This document shows positions 11,288 to 22,200 of a DNA stretch of 64,000 bases, one piece after another; position 1 is the first letter of the stretch; the number at the start of each line of letters is the position of its first letter. The translations under genes were made by a program, and so were the position numbers. The notes beneath the pieces are model-generated. The model saw only the letters and a program-made list of their open reading frames with translations, did no database searches and was not told the origin of the DNA. This DNA comes from Ephemerocybe angulata (Eukaryota > Basidiomycota > Agaricomycetes > Agaricales > Psathyrellaceae). The stretch is taken from assembly GCA_013368325.1 (NCBI GenBank), contig JAACJK010000006.1, positions 62,001 to 126,000 of the forward strand. The letters are read 5' to 3'.

Positions 11288-13606
11288 TCATGCCTCAGGT
11301 TCCAAGTCAGCCCAAGTAGGTTTGACGTTTTTGTGAATGATTGCTTGAGGCTTGTACTTCTTCCCTCTACGCTGCTTTTTCGGGGACTCAAATTCGGCTT
11401 GCATCCGAAGCTGTACGCTCCTATGTATCTGGACACCATCCGTGTCCTGGCGGCGGATGTACCGTGGGGCTTTGCGATTTCGCCTGCGTCCCAATCAGCG
11501 TTATTCGTTACACAAACGGGTTTGGTGCGATGACTTACTTGAATTTTTCCACTGGCCCACGGTCGCCCTCCCATCGGAGATGTAACCACATGTACTCGAC
11601 AACCAACCACCATTTGTTCCTCTTAAGCTGGTCGTACTTGGGCGAAAGAGCGTCCATCAGCTCCTCTTCCTCCTCCGTTCCGAGGAAGGTGTCGACGCCC
11701 CGGTCTATTGGCTTGCAGGCGTCTCCGCGAGTGAGTCGCTTGTTCTTCCACCAGAGAATAGAGTGCCGGCGGATGGGGATCTCCTTCTCGGGGTGCATGC
11801 GTATCTTGTGGTCACCTACGGGACGCGGATCGGGTCGAGGCAGGACCAGGGGAAAGAGGGTGCTTGGGTGCATTCCGATTGCAAATAGCTTCTCCGAGAT
11901 GAAGAGCATCCCGGTGTTTGCCTTGAAGATCTCGCGAACCATCCAGCGCAAGGGGATCCTCGCGAGAGAGTGGCGCTCTCTGTTGCTGACGGAGCCTCCA
12001 CCGACATCTACACGAGGTAGAAATATATAAAATATTGAGTCAGGCGATGGACGAGCGAAAGGAGCCTGGGTAGTGTCTACGCACCACAATGGCAGCCGGC
12101 AAACCAGACCTCGAGGACGTCCGTCTTCTTTTTGCCCATTTGGGAGTGGGTGCGTTCGAAGATGCTCTGGGCTTCATCGTCATCCAAGACCTTTTCGGCC
12201 TCAGCTTTATTATAGTTCGCACTAATGCGAGAGCAGACAGAGGCATGGATCATCAGTCCAGGCGGGTGACTAGAGGTGACTTTTCGGCTCACTCTGAGGG
12301 TTGGGTGCCTGCACAAGGACCTGGAAGCCCACGCTTCTCTTCATCCTCAGTCGGATAGTGCCACAGATTTGCTTTAAACTTGGCACGCCGTTCATCGAGA
12401 GACACAGCGTGCCTGAAGGTGTTTATCAAGGAGTTCGAAGTCGAGAACGGGGCGGGTTTGCTCGGGATGACGCCGATGGAGTCAACGGTATCCCTACAAT
12501 TAAGCTGTCAGCTTCTTATATCGAAGAACGCGGTATCTACTTACCAGACGCCAAGGAACTCGATGTCGACGTTGATGCTGAACGCTTCCTTGAACTCATT
12601 CGACTGATCCCAACCAGCCTTGTCGTCGTTGAGATACATCCGGTAGGCGAAAGGTATCTGCTCAGCATTGAAAGGCGGTAACAGTCCCACTTTGTGGAGC
12701 ATTCCCGCCAAACTGGAGACATTCACAATCGTCAATAAGAAGAGGTGAGCGTTCTGCAGCCAGGGTAAGCATACCTTCTGGCGGTATAGGCGCCCCGCGA
12801 GAAACCTGTTGGACGCATAGATGTGAGTGACATGCATTAACTCAGTCGGAATCAGACTGACCGAAGATGCAGATCTTGTCTCCAAATTGATCTTAGGAAC
12901 ACTTTACTTTAAAGCTGCTTTGACATGGTACAACACGAAGCTTACAATTCTGCATGAGGTACTCGTAACCACCTAGATGGGCGCCTATTTAGATCAAGCC
13001 TTCGTTTTGATGGAATGGACGCACCCATAACGTGCGCATGGATACTCGAGGCGAACATCTTGTCCAGAATCTATGGGGGGAAGGTTAGCCCAATCCAGAG
13101 TGGTATACCGCCCATGTCGAAACCTGCTCCATACCTTTCGGAACTGTGCCCGAATTGGGGTTGCAATCTTGGCCGAGGTGTATGTTCCGATACCACTCTT
13201 CCATTCCAACGCAGAGTGAGCATCCACAATGATAACGAAAGGAGAGATGGGTGTGTACCTGGTAGTACACCATCTGTTTCGAGCGGTCATCCTTCTTCAA
13301 TAACGAAACGAGTTGGACGACGTTCGAGTTGTCGGCGTCGAATTGGTCCCCAGTCCCGTCGAAGCAGAGGACGATCGTTCGGTTGGAGTGTGTGGGCGGT
13401 ATTACGGGAGGGTAGTCGTATGGACCCATCTTCAATTCCTTCTCAGGTTGACGCCGTTTCTGCACCAGGGGCGACATAGTCGTCTCGATGTCCTCGAGGC
13501 CTACTTTCTTGCCTGCGAAGTCTTCTGCTACGGGGGCTCGTCCATCGAGAAGCGTTTCGGTTATTGAGAGCGCCGTGAGTTCTTGTCTGTGATTTGACTG
13601 GGGCAT
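11288..13606 (-). CDS. DUF2235 alpha/beta-hydrolase (phospholipase-like)
   Basis: At least eleven exons. Clearly read: 13606-13259, 13197-13135, 13070-13025, 12972-12946 (27 bases), 12891-12862 (30 bases), 12805-12775 (31 bases), 12712-12545, 12493 to about 12300, an exon ending at 12085, 12007-11539 and 11483-11288. The junction between the eighth and ninth exons was not resolved. The DUF2235 core is evident: TIVLCFDGTGDQFDADNSN at the N-terminus, SGIGTYTS, the nucleophile elbow GFSRGAYTAR (GxSxG) split over microexons, VWDTVDSIGVIP, and CHCDVGGGSV with the conserved Asp/His region. Bacterial relatives include Tle1 phospholipase effectors; in fungi this is a large family of uncharacterised putative lipases. 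The C-terminal extension is Arg/Lys-rich. A fragment of its exon 10 has been copied to 63484-63605. Confidence 0.85.
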
Positions 13607-14249
13607 GCTGGTTATCTCGGGATGAAGTGGTATTGAATGAGCAGAGCTATTTATGCAGACCCCGCTGCTGTTACGTACTTGACAGGCGAACTGGATACAG
13701 CCCTCAGCCTCAGCGAACAAGGGTCCTCCGCACATTCAGATGTGCATCATCATTAGCGCCGTCAACGCAAATAGAACCGGACCCGACACAAGCCCTTGGA
13801 ATCTAGGTCAGATGAGCATGAAGGCTCCACGTCCCTCAGCCTTGGAACCGAGGTGTGTCTTTCGAGTGCCCGGCGCTCCATATCTCTGTGGCAATCGAAA
13901 TGATCGTATTCACGCAGTTGTGACTCGCCCGAGGGTACAACATCCGCCAGGCCTCCTTGTACCTTTTCCACCAGCAAGATATCGCGACCGATACCGAATA
14001 CGTAGTATGCAAGGTCCCTAATACTCTAATGTCAACCAATCAGATGCAATCCAATACATGTCGTTCAGCCTCCTCGTACCTCTCCGCCGACCTCCTCGCC
14101 ACGATCTCGCGAACGAGATGAGACCGGACGAAAAATTATTCGAAACATGGAGACTACCATCTGTTTGCTGAATTCCGCTGCGACATCAACAAGATGCACC
14201 ATAGAAAGATCCAGCAAAGAGAGGCGTCCCATAAAGGAGGGATCCCCCG
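13607..14249. other. Intergenic region between DUF2235 gene and U2 snRNA gene
   Basis: Upstream side of the DUF2235 gene and downstream side of the U2 gene. No further gene recognised. Confidence 0.4.
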
Positions 14250-14433
14250 ACGACGCAAGCCGGTACTGCAATGGCAAGGTCATCGTGTCCCCGGGTTGCA
14301 AGCAGAGCCCGAGGAGCTGGGGCGGCAAAAATAAGATAACCAATAATGAGGGCGGTGCCCTCATAATAGTGGTTAAACTATTAAGAACAGATACTACACT
14401 TGATCTAAGCCAAAAGGCCAGAGTGGTAAGGAT
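14250..14433 (-). ncRNA. U2 spliceosomal snRNA
   Basis: The minus strand from about 14433 reads as the conserved U2 5' domain: GGCCTTTTGGCTTAGATC, then AAGTGTAGTATCTGTTCTT, which includes the GUAGUA branch-site recognition element, followed by the stem IIa region. A Sm-site-like ATTTTTG lies at about 14326-14332 and the stem-loop IV signature ATTGCAGTACC at about 14260-14271. The length of about 184 bases fits U2; the exact 3' end is estimated. U2 snRNP pairs with the intron branch point, which fits the intron-rich genes around it. The 5' end (ATCCTTACC) is chosen by comparison with the usual AUCGCUUCUC start. Confidence 0.88.
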
Positions 14434-14450
14434 TCAAAATGATGGGCGTG

Positions 14451-14458
14451 GGTATATA
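14451..14458 (-). promoter_or_regulatory. TATA-like element upstream of U2
   Basis: A TATATATA run lies about 18-27 bases upstream of the inferred U2 start, in position for a basal promoter element. Confidence 0.4.
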
Positions 14459-14460
14459 TA

Positions 14461-17049
14461 GGGAAATCGGACGGCGCGCACGGACCATGTGCACAGCTTG
14501 GTTGTGCTCACGCTGAGTCCTGTCACTGCCGCCAAGCACACCCACGATCCACCATAACAACTTGCAGTTAGGTTCTCTCCTCAACTCGTCCTCCTTCTGG
14601 CGCTAATTTTGCGCTGAGTATCTCCTCGACCATCGTGAGGAGTCGATTTGAAATTTCTCGACTTTATATGTACACTGAGGGCTCGGGTCTGACTGAAGGA
14701 ACTTGTCACTGCCGTCTCGACTCTCGACCCCCCATCGGCGCTTATCAGCCTTCGTTTGAGCTGGGAAAGAATGTGGAACCCATGTCAAACAAATCTGACT
14801 CCCTTGATCACCGCACCCTGCCCTTTTCCACTCGAATCTCGTCAATGATGCTTTTTAATGCCCCCCGATGCCCGCCAGACAAAGCCCCTTTCCCCAGGAA
14901 TCAACTGTCGAGGAGGTCCGAGACGCCAAGCAATCCCCTTTTGTCTTCATGGAGTTGTCGAATATGAAAGTGTTGAAGAGGCTGGGAACCACGGGGAAAC
15001 AGAAGTAGCGACAGACTGGCCATACTATTGCTGAGCTCCCAGAATAAAAGCCCCATGTGGTTGGCATATCGTATTGAGAAGTTACCCTGGGCAGTCGAGA
15101 GGCGCTAAAGAAGAATTCAGAATACGCATTTCGGGTGTCATGTTGGTGTCACTTCAATCGGCCGCATGAGAACGTCAAGTAGATACACCCGTTAAGCGCC
15201 CAAAACGATAGGACGGCTTGGACCTGGTAGCTGAGCCTTTATACGCACCCTCTAATGGTCCTAAAACAGGCAGAAAAAGAGGCACTTATAAGAGTGGTAT
15301 AAAGGTGACATGCTGGCAATGTCGAATTGGAGTATCCTTTTCTCATATGATATATCTCGCAGCTCGCTCCAAGGCTGCAGACTGACTTACAGCACACATG
15401 AGCTCACTATCGCCGATTGATAGGCCTCACCCTGCCCTTGCTAAACCTTGTTATCTAGTACCAGCAAACCCATCTGGAGAACGACTGCGAGCTCGCCAAA
15501 TTCTCGGTTGTGAATACCATGTTCCCCTTCCAATCCCCTGAGCAACGTGTCACGATTTGCCATGAACGTGGAGGTCGCAACGTTCTCATACGCCGTTGGC
15601 GAGCACAGCCAGGCGTCTAGAAGGCAATGTGTCCAACCTTCTGGGAATGAGCTGTATTGCCCCGCTGCAAGCAGTTTATACACTGTTCTCTCCGCAAACA
15701 CACGTCCCTACAGAGGAGACACAGGATCCTGCAGCAACGCAATTATAATCGTTTCTGCCATCTAAACATGCTACGATAATAATATTATGAGCACAATTAA
15801 ATGAAACGCACCCCAGGTCTACAAGCCCTGGCATTTGTGGTCGGAACTGAGGAAACCCGAAGGCATGGAAGGCCGCCATTGCTCACGTCATGGACCGCAT
15901 GCAACCGCCCAGACTATATTCCCGCCGCCGTGTTGCCTGTTAGGTTCGGAATAGCTACTCTAAAGAGTTACCAAGACCTACTGTGGTTTGGGCGACTCAG
16001 GACCAAGCCCCATTCTTGGCCTTCCAGGCGTCCTCTCAAAGCTGATCAACGTCGACGTCACCTTGAACTATGGGCGCTTAGCGGACTTCTACCGAGTAGA
16101 GCTTATTATCGTGCCCTCTGCCACTGGAGCCACGACCTCCTAATCGTTATCTACGAGCTCCTTCCTTTATAAAGCTTCAGGCAGGGGAATGGATAATTTG
16201 CAATGTACGGAGCCGAAGGGCGAGGGTGCGGGAAGGCTGAAGAGTTTACCGAATGTGTCGGAGAACGTAGAGGATTAATTGAACTCTTGAAGGGGTTCGA
16301 AGACAGATGTGGCTATATTGTGTGGTAGCCGAGTTTCAAATGACACCTTTTTCATCTCAACACCTTTACATGCCACCTTAGCTCTCCGAGCTTGCCTCAA
16401 GGCTTTGATTATACTAGGAGTATGCTGGGATGTACTTCAATCAAACCATAAGCTGCAAGCATATGTCCCTTTCAAATTCAATTTACACATGCAACATCGA
16501 CCGAACTTGGACCGAACTCACTAAATCTTTGCTAATCTGCTAGAGCGATATGAAATATGTCACACTCTAACCCCCCTTGTACTTATTTCATGATATGTAC
16601 AGCGGCGAATTAAGCGCCCAAGCTCAGTGCCCCTTCGAAGACTCGATTACCAGGTTCTTCGAGACGCCCTCTAAGACATATATTCGAGAAAAATACATTC
16701 AGATACGCTTCAAGTGTCCCTTACTCTGCATTGGCTCTGTAACAGGTCTGGTCAACCGCTAGGGGGAAAGCTGTGGCGGCATGAGCGCTTAGCATTGCCC
16801 CGGAATATGGCCCCCCGATCGAAAGGCGAAAACATCGCGTTTGTTGTGACACTTCATTGAGCGGCGGTCTTACAGCTCCTTGGGTGCCGAGCCGAGAATG
16901 AGGTACTGCGCGTATCTCAAGACCAATTCTGTGTTCGGGGAGGTAGGTCTACGACTTGCCGGGGAAGAGGTATAAATGCAGGTCCATCCACTCCACATCG
17001 AGATAGTTGCCTATCTTCCCACATCTCGCTCATATCCACGCACTCATCG
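14461..17049. other. Gene-poor stretch
   Basis: About 2.6 kb with no open frame I can connect to a domain. The longest candidates (minus 15701-15441, plus 15801-16172) do not form a convincing spliced gene. May be regulatory, decayed transposon or non-coding transcript sequence. Confidence 0.35.
16971..16976 (+). promoter_or_regulatory. TATA box of the membrane-protein gene at 17050
   Basis: TATAAA lies 79 bases upstream of the ATG at 17050, a placement similar to that in its paralogue. Confidence 0.5.
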
Positions 17050-18195
17050 ATGACCTCCCAGGACACTGCCAACCCTGAGGGTGGGCAACATGCCATCCAC
17101 CAAGTGCCTCGTGACCCAATGGATACTCAGCGGGATCCTTCCCTCGTCGGCCTCAACAGTATGCCCGAGAACGACGCTGGCGCCGGCCACTCTCGCCCAC
17201 AGTCTCCGCTCGGCTCCACCATCGGCAATCGTCCCAGCCTATACTCTGACCCTGGAACGGCGCACGCCGAGCAGCACCCTCAAAAGCCACCTCACCCTGG
17301 GTTGAAGAAGCGTTCGACTCTCACCTTCAGTCAACTCGGGGGCGAGGAAGTCACAGATGACGATCCAGAATCGAACAAGGAGGATGGGGCATCTATAGCC
17401 CCATCCAAACCAATGTCGCGTCCAAACCCCCTCAGGACAGAAACCGGTTACAGCCAAGCCTCCACCCTCACCCCATCGGTCATCGAAAGTCAATACATAA
17501 AAATGCTGCTCGCCCAAGAACACATTAGTTTGACGTACAATTTGCTGGCAGCCGGTGCGACGTGGTTGATGTTAGGAGGGTTTATTGTCTTGCCAGGCTC
17601 GTTTGGAAGTTTGGGCAAGATTGTGGACCAAAAAGTGTCGGATGAGGCGTTGAAGGCGGCGCTCAAGCTCGCAATCGACCATGTCCCCGTGTAAGTCGCA
17701 TCTCTCATTCCAACTTCATATATTCTGTATAACTAATTTATCTATTTACCCAGTCTCTACGTGGGCACTGCGTGCTCTTTGCTTGCTCTCATCGTGTTAT
17801 TCTGTCTTTGGTTGAGGTGGAGGATGAACTATGTATGGTTGCGTACCAATATCTTCGTGTATGTTCTATCCTTAAACTTCATCTATGTCCTCGTCCTCAA
17901 CAAGATCATTAGGCCTGGCTTTCTCAACTCCTCTTTAGGCGTCCTCGCATCTCTGGTCAATATCTTTCTGGTCAATGGTGGACAGTTCAACAGAAGATCA
18001 CGCATTGTCCTATACGTCGTGTCAGGCATCTGTGGTGGTTATCTTGTGTTGCTCGTCATCTACGTGGTTATAATTGACCGCGCCGCAAAGAAACACGAGG
18101 CGCAGCATGGAAAGCACGGAGCAGGAAAGCGGGGAGAGGGAAGATTGAAGGAACCAGCGCCGGATCATGAAGCTTTGAAGACTGACCAGATTTGA
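17050..18195 (+). CDS. Four-helix membrane protein, paralogue of 9968-10878
   Basis: Exons 17050-17690, 17754-17858 and 17913-18195 give 342 residues. The N-terminal 160 residues are hydrophilic and rich in Pro, Ser and acidic residues; then come four hydrophobic segments: ATWLMLGGFIVLPGSFGSL (about 165-187), a helix at about 215-233, GVLASLVNIFLVNGG, and a strongly hydrophobic last helix near GGYLVLLVIYVVII, ending in a Lys/Gly/Glu-rich tail. The TWLML-GF--LPGSF signature, both intron phases and the 105-base middle exon match the gene at 9968-10878, so the two arose by duplication. No function known to me. Confidence 0.72.
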
Positions 18196-18738
18196 TGACA
18201 ATATGCGGAAGCCCATTCTCGAGCCCCGATTTCTACATGCACAAGTACCTGGATGTACATACCATTTATTACTTAACATTACGCTACAACTGTTTTACGA
18301 GCGACGAGTGGTCAGGGCCCGAATCCTTGCATGCTCACGCAATGACCACGGCCTCCCCCGCGTCATGGGACGCACTCCTTGCGCGCATCTTCCCCGCGCA
18401 AAGCTCCCACTCAATCCCATGCTATCTTTTCATTCGATGTGTTCCCTCCCAAACAGCCCCATTCAAACATGTCGAGGACTCTCGCGATCGTCTTTTTGTC
18501 CTGTGTCCCACACTTGCATACAACCATGAAAGAGCAGGTCATCGGTGGGAGGCAGCTGAAAGCCGACGCAGACCGAGCGAGCGAGGCTACGCTCGCTCGC
18601 CTTCAGGTGATTGGGGTCAGTCCTCCAGCTTTAGGAACTTGTAACGGCGCACTCACAGTTGACGTAGGCTCCTTTATCTGGCACTGGCGAAGTTAGAGGT
18701 CAATAAGCGCGATGTGACTTTACCACCAGAACACCACG
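18196..18738. other. No intact gene recognised; possible upstream part of the BTB-type relic
   Basis: Lies between the membrane-protein gene and the recognisable left piece of the BTB-type relic. Upstream exons of the relic would be expected here but I could not identify a BTB domain, so that gene may already lack its 5' end. Confidence 0.35.
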
Positions 18739-18885
18739 AAGTACCTCGTGGAAACCCTCCGCACGCTCTGCCTCGCCCACCTCCCCCTCTCCTGGCCAAC
18801 AACCCACGCCGCACGGGACACCTGCGAATCCGCCGCTGTTGAGCCCAAGACGGGGCGCTACCTCCCCAGCGAAACGCACGCACAC
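18739..18885 (+). pseudogene. Left piece of a BTB-type protein gene split by the retrotransposon
   Basis: An open segment reading NTTKYLVETLRTLCLAHLPL and continuing to about residue 50 matches the region after the BTB domain in agaricomycete BTB proteins (TKYLV---LR motif). It stops at the insertion point. The same frame continues on the far side of the 42.4-kb insertion at 61328 once the 5-base duplication is counted only once. Family assignment is from remembered patterns, not a search. Confidence 0.55.
18881..18885. repeat. Target-site duplication, left copy
   Basis: CACAC directly before the TG of the left LTR; the same five bases follow the right LTR at 61323-61327. Five-base duplications are standard for Ty1/copia integrases. 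Confidence 0.85.
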
Positions 18886-19200
18886 TGTAAGAGATCTAGA
18901 CCGAGAATACAGAGGTCAGTATCTCGAGATGAAAGAGAGACTAAATGTTATTGTGTACCTAGACCGAGAATACAGAGGCTAGATAGTCAATAAGTAAAGG
19001 AACGAATGAATAGAAACAAAAATACAACTCACTCAGTATCTCGAGATGAAAGAGAGACTGAGGAGTGTGAACAAGAAATACGAACGTATATATGAGAAAG
19101 CGAGATCAACGAGAAGCGTATCATGATACGTGAAGTAAAGTAGAAGAATAAAGTGATGGATGGAATAGGAAAGTAGAGTACTAGATACGAACGTTCAACA
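18886..19200 (-). repeat. 3' LTR of the copia element
   Basis: 315 bases. By eye it is base-for-base the same as 61008-61322. Contains internal short duplications (AGTATCTCGAGATGAAAGAG twice, CTAGACCGAGAATACAGAGG twice). Confidence 0.9.
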
Positions 19201-19210
19201 CACCCCCACC
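19201..19210 (-). other. Polypurine tract of the copia element
   Basis: On the element strand GGTGGGGGTG directly abuts the 3' LTR, the expected place for the plus-strand primer of reverse transcription. Confidence 0.65.
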
Positions 19211-19251
19211 ATCTATCACAAAAAAAAAAGAGAAAATAAAAAACAAACATA

Positions 19252-22200
19252 TCATCTGCCAGACTCTTCCTGAAGCAAAAACGAAGCAGGGAGAGGAACC
19301 AGACCCAAGAAAGAACGATGATGAACAAAAAGAGATTGATGAAGGGGTTTAGTAAATATGTCTGCAGTATTGTCTTCCGACTGAAGCCAATCCGTCACAA
19401 GTTGTTTGGAGGCGATGAGGTCCCGAACGAAGTGATGGCGGACATCTATGTGCTTCGAGCGAGAGCTGATGGTTTCAGACGCAATCATTTGAATAGTCGA
19501 TTGGTTGTCGGAGTAGATGGGGAAAGGGTCAGGACAAGGCAAGCGCACCGACTTCAAAAACATCTTAAACCATAAGACCTCCTTCACCAGGTTCGTCAAC
19601 GCGTACAACTCCGCTTCTGTCGAAGAGAGCGAGACCGTCCTCTGCTTGACCGCCGACCATCCCACAAGCCCATCCTTGAAATACAGGGCATACCCCGAAA
19701 CACTCTTGCGGTCCGTAGAGTCCGTCGCCCAGTCAGCATCCGATATACCGCACGTCTCTAACCTAAGCGAGGAGACTGTCGACGAGCGATTGGTTGGGCG
19801 TGTCGGAGCAGGGTAAGTGAGAACCAGGTCCCTGGTGCCAATGAGATAGCGCAGGACCCCCTTCGCGGCAATAAGGTGTTCAGGTTTGGGCTGTGAGCTG
19901 AACTGACCGAGCGAGGCGGCAGCGAAGGCAATCTCAGGACGCGTGCAGAGCGAGAGGTACATGAGACACCCGACGATCTTCTGATAAAGGGACTTGACAC
20001 CATCGGCGTCGAGATCCCCAACGGCGTTGGGATTGGCGGGTGGCAAATCGTGGAGAGGATTAGAGAGGGGAACCACCATAGAGCGCGAAGAAGCGCGATC
20101 TGAATCCCTCCGCAACATCCCAAAGTCCCGAAGGATCTCATCGACGTACGGTTTCTGAGACAACCAGATGCGTCGGTTCTCGCGATCACGGATAATGCGA
20201 ATACCGAGAAACAACTTGGCCGGGCCCAAATCCTTGATAGCCATGGCCTTCTTCAACTCCCTGATGATCCACAGGTACAGAGGCGCCGAGTTGGTGATGA
20301 CAAGACCGTCGTCGACATGAACCGGGATAAACACCGCGAGGCGTTCACCATTCTTCGGAAGAGGGACAGATGGGTCAGGCGACACCTCCCATAGGCCAAC
20401 GAACACTGCCCGATCGACTTCACATCGCACCAGACCGAGCTTGAGCAAGACACCCTTGAGGAACTGATAGAACTCGAAAGCGGATTGCTTGAGTCCATAC
20501 AGGGCCTTCAGGAGACGGTAGACAATTCTGGCGTCTATCTCTTCAAAGCCAGGGATCTGTCTGATGTAGACCGGTTCAGCAAGGTCCGCATGAAGAAAAG
20601 CGGTCGAGATGTCGAAGGCGTAAACTTCCCAGTCCGCCGCCGCCGCCCATGCCAAGAACGTCCGAATGCTGGTCATCTTCGCGACAGGAGCAGACGTGGT
20701 GCCATAGTCCTCTGGGCGCTGGGTAAAGCCCTGTACAACGAGCCTAGCCTTCTCCTTGCCTACAATGATACGGCCATGTTCGTCGTATTTAAAAGCGAAC
20801 ACCCAACGGACGCCGATAGCTCTCCTCCCGGCGGGGAGGTAGCATCGCTCCAAGACGCCCATCTCCCAGAGGCTTTTCCACTCCCGATCCATGGCGGCGA
20901 TCCATACAGGTGCGTCGCTACGTTTCCGCATCTCGTTGTAGTGCAGGGGTGCCCTCGCAGCATCAACAACGTAAACACGAGTCAGGGAGTCCTTGTCATC
21001 CCGAGTCGCTATGTATGCGAACTCAAGCGCATCCGCCTCGCAGGTGAACAGAGGCTCAAAACTCGCTTCATCCTTCGATTCCTCGAGGTAGAAGCACGTC
21101 TCGTTGTGAGCCGACATCGCTTTCAGCCCTTCGTCACTCTTCAGGTACTGCGTTGAGAGATGGACGTAGTTGGGCCGACCAGCGCGAACAGACTGGCGTA
21201 GCGAAGCCAGCCGTTCCTGTCGAGGCTGAGGAGCCGGCGGTGGAGGTACAGGTTGAGCAGCCGTCGCAGGCTGAGGAGGTACAGGCAAGCCGGTAGGCGT
21301 CGGGTTACGTTGGAGCTTGCCCATGGTACCCTCATCGAAGATTGCCTGGTCGGTGAACTTGTAAACACCTCCGAGCGTCTTAAACCACCAGCCCTTCCTG
21401 GGATGTTCATAGCCGACGAAGATAGCAGGCTCCCGACGATGAGAGTCCTTGGACTTCCTTTCCGAAGGGATGAGCAGCCAAGCCAGGCACCCGAAGACGC
21501 GAAGATTGGAGACATCGGGTTTAGACCCATACATCATCTGGAACGGCGTGGTGTTGGATGGGAGGGTCGAGGTAGGACAACGATTACGGATGTATGCCGC
21601 AGTTAAAACCGCATCCGCCCAGTACGACGTAGGAAGCAGAGACCCCGCGAGTAGGGTGTGCATGTCGTCTTGCAGGGTGCGGATGTAACGTTCAGCTTTG
21701 CCATTCTGCAGCCTGCTCGTGCTGATAAGGCGCCGTCTCCTGAACTTCGATGCCCTTCTGTTCAAGGTAAGTCTTAAAAGCCCCACCAGCAAAACCACCG
21801 GTCGGTGCTCCGTCAGACCCGAGATCTTCCACAAGGATACCACGTTCGTCGAGATGAGATCGGAATGCGCCGCCAACGAACTCCTTGGCACCGTCCATGC
21901 GGACGCACTTGACTTTCTCACCCGTAAGGAGCTCCCAGCGCGCCGTAGCTTTTGTGAATGCTGCCAAAACGCCGGTGCTCGACCTATCGGGAAGGAGCGC
22001 AACGAAGCCGTAGTTGGTATAGTCGTCAAGTATGACCAACCAGTACTTGAATCGCCCCCTCCGAGAGGCCGAAAGGGACATGACCTCGTGAGGTCCGCAG
22101 ATATCAATGTGGAGACGCTCGAGTGGTTTGGTAGCGCGATTGCCGGGATTGGGAATAGGCGCGCGAGCACCTTTGCCAACAACGCACGGCGGGCATATCT

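Noticed and set aside
11341..12030. 229-codon plus-strand open frame
   Set aside because: Antisense to exons 10 and 11 of the DUF2235 gene.
15801..16172. 123-codon plus-strand open frame in the gene-poor stretch
   Set aside because: No recognisable motif, no linked exons and no promoter-like signal; likely chance.
20485..21156. 223-codon plus-strand open frame, and a similar one at 21698-22405
   Set aside because: Both are antisense to well-conserved copia reverse transcriptase and integrase sequence.
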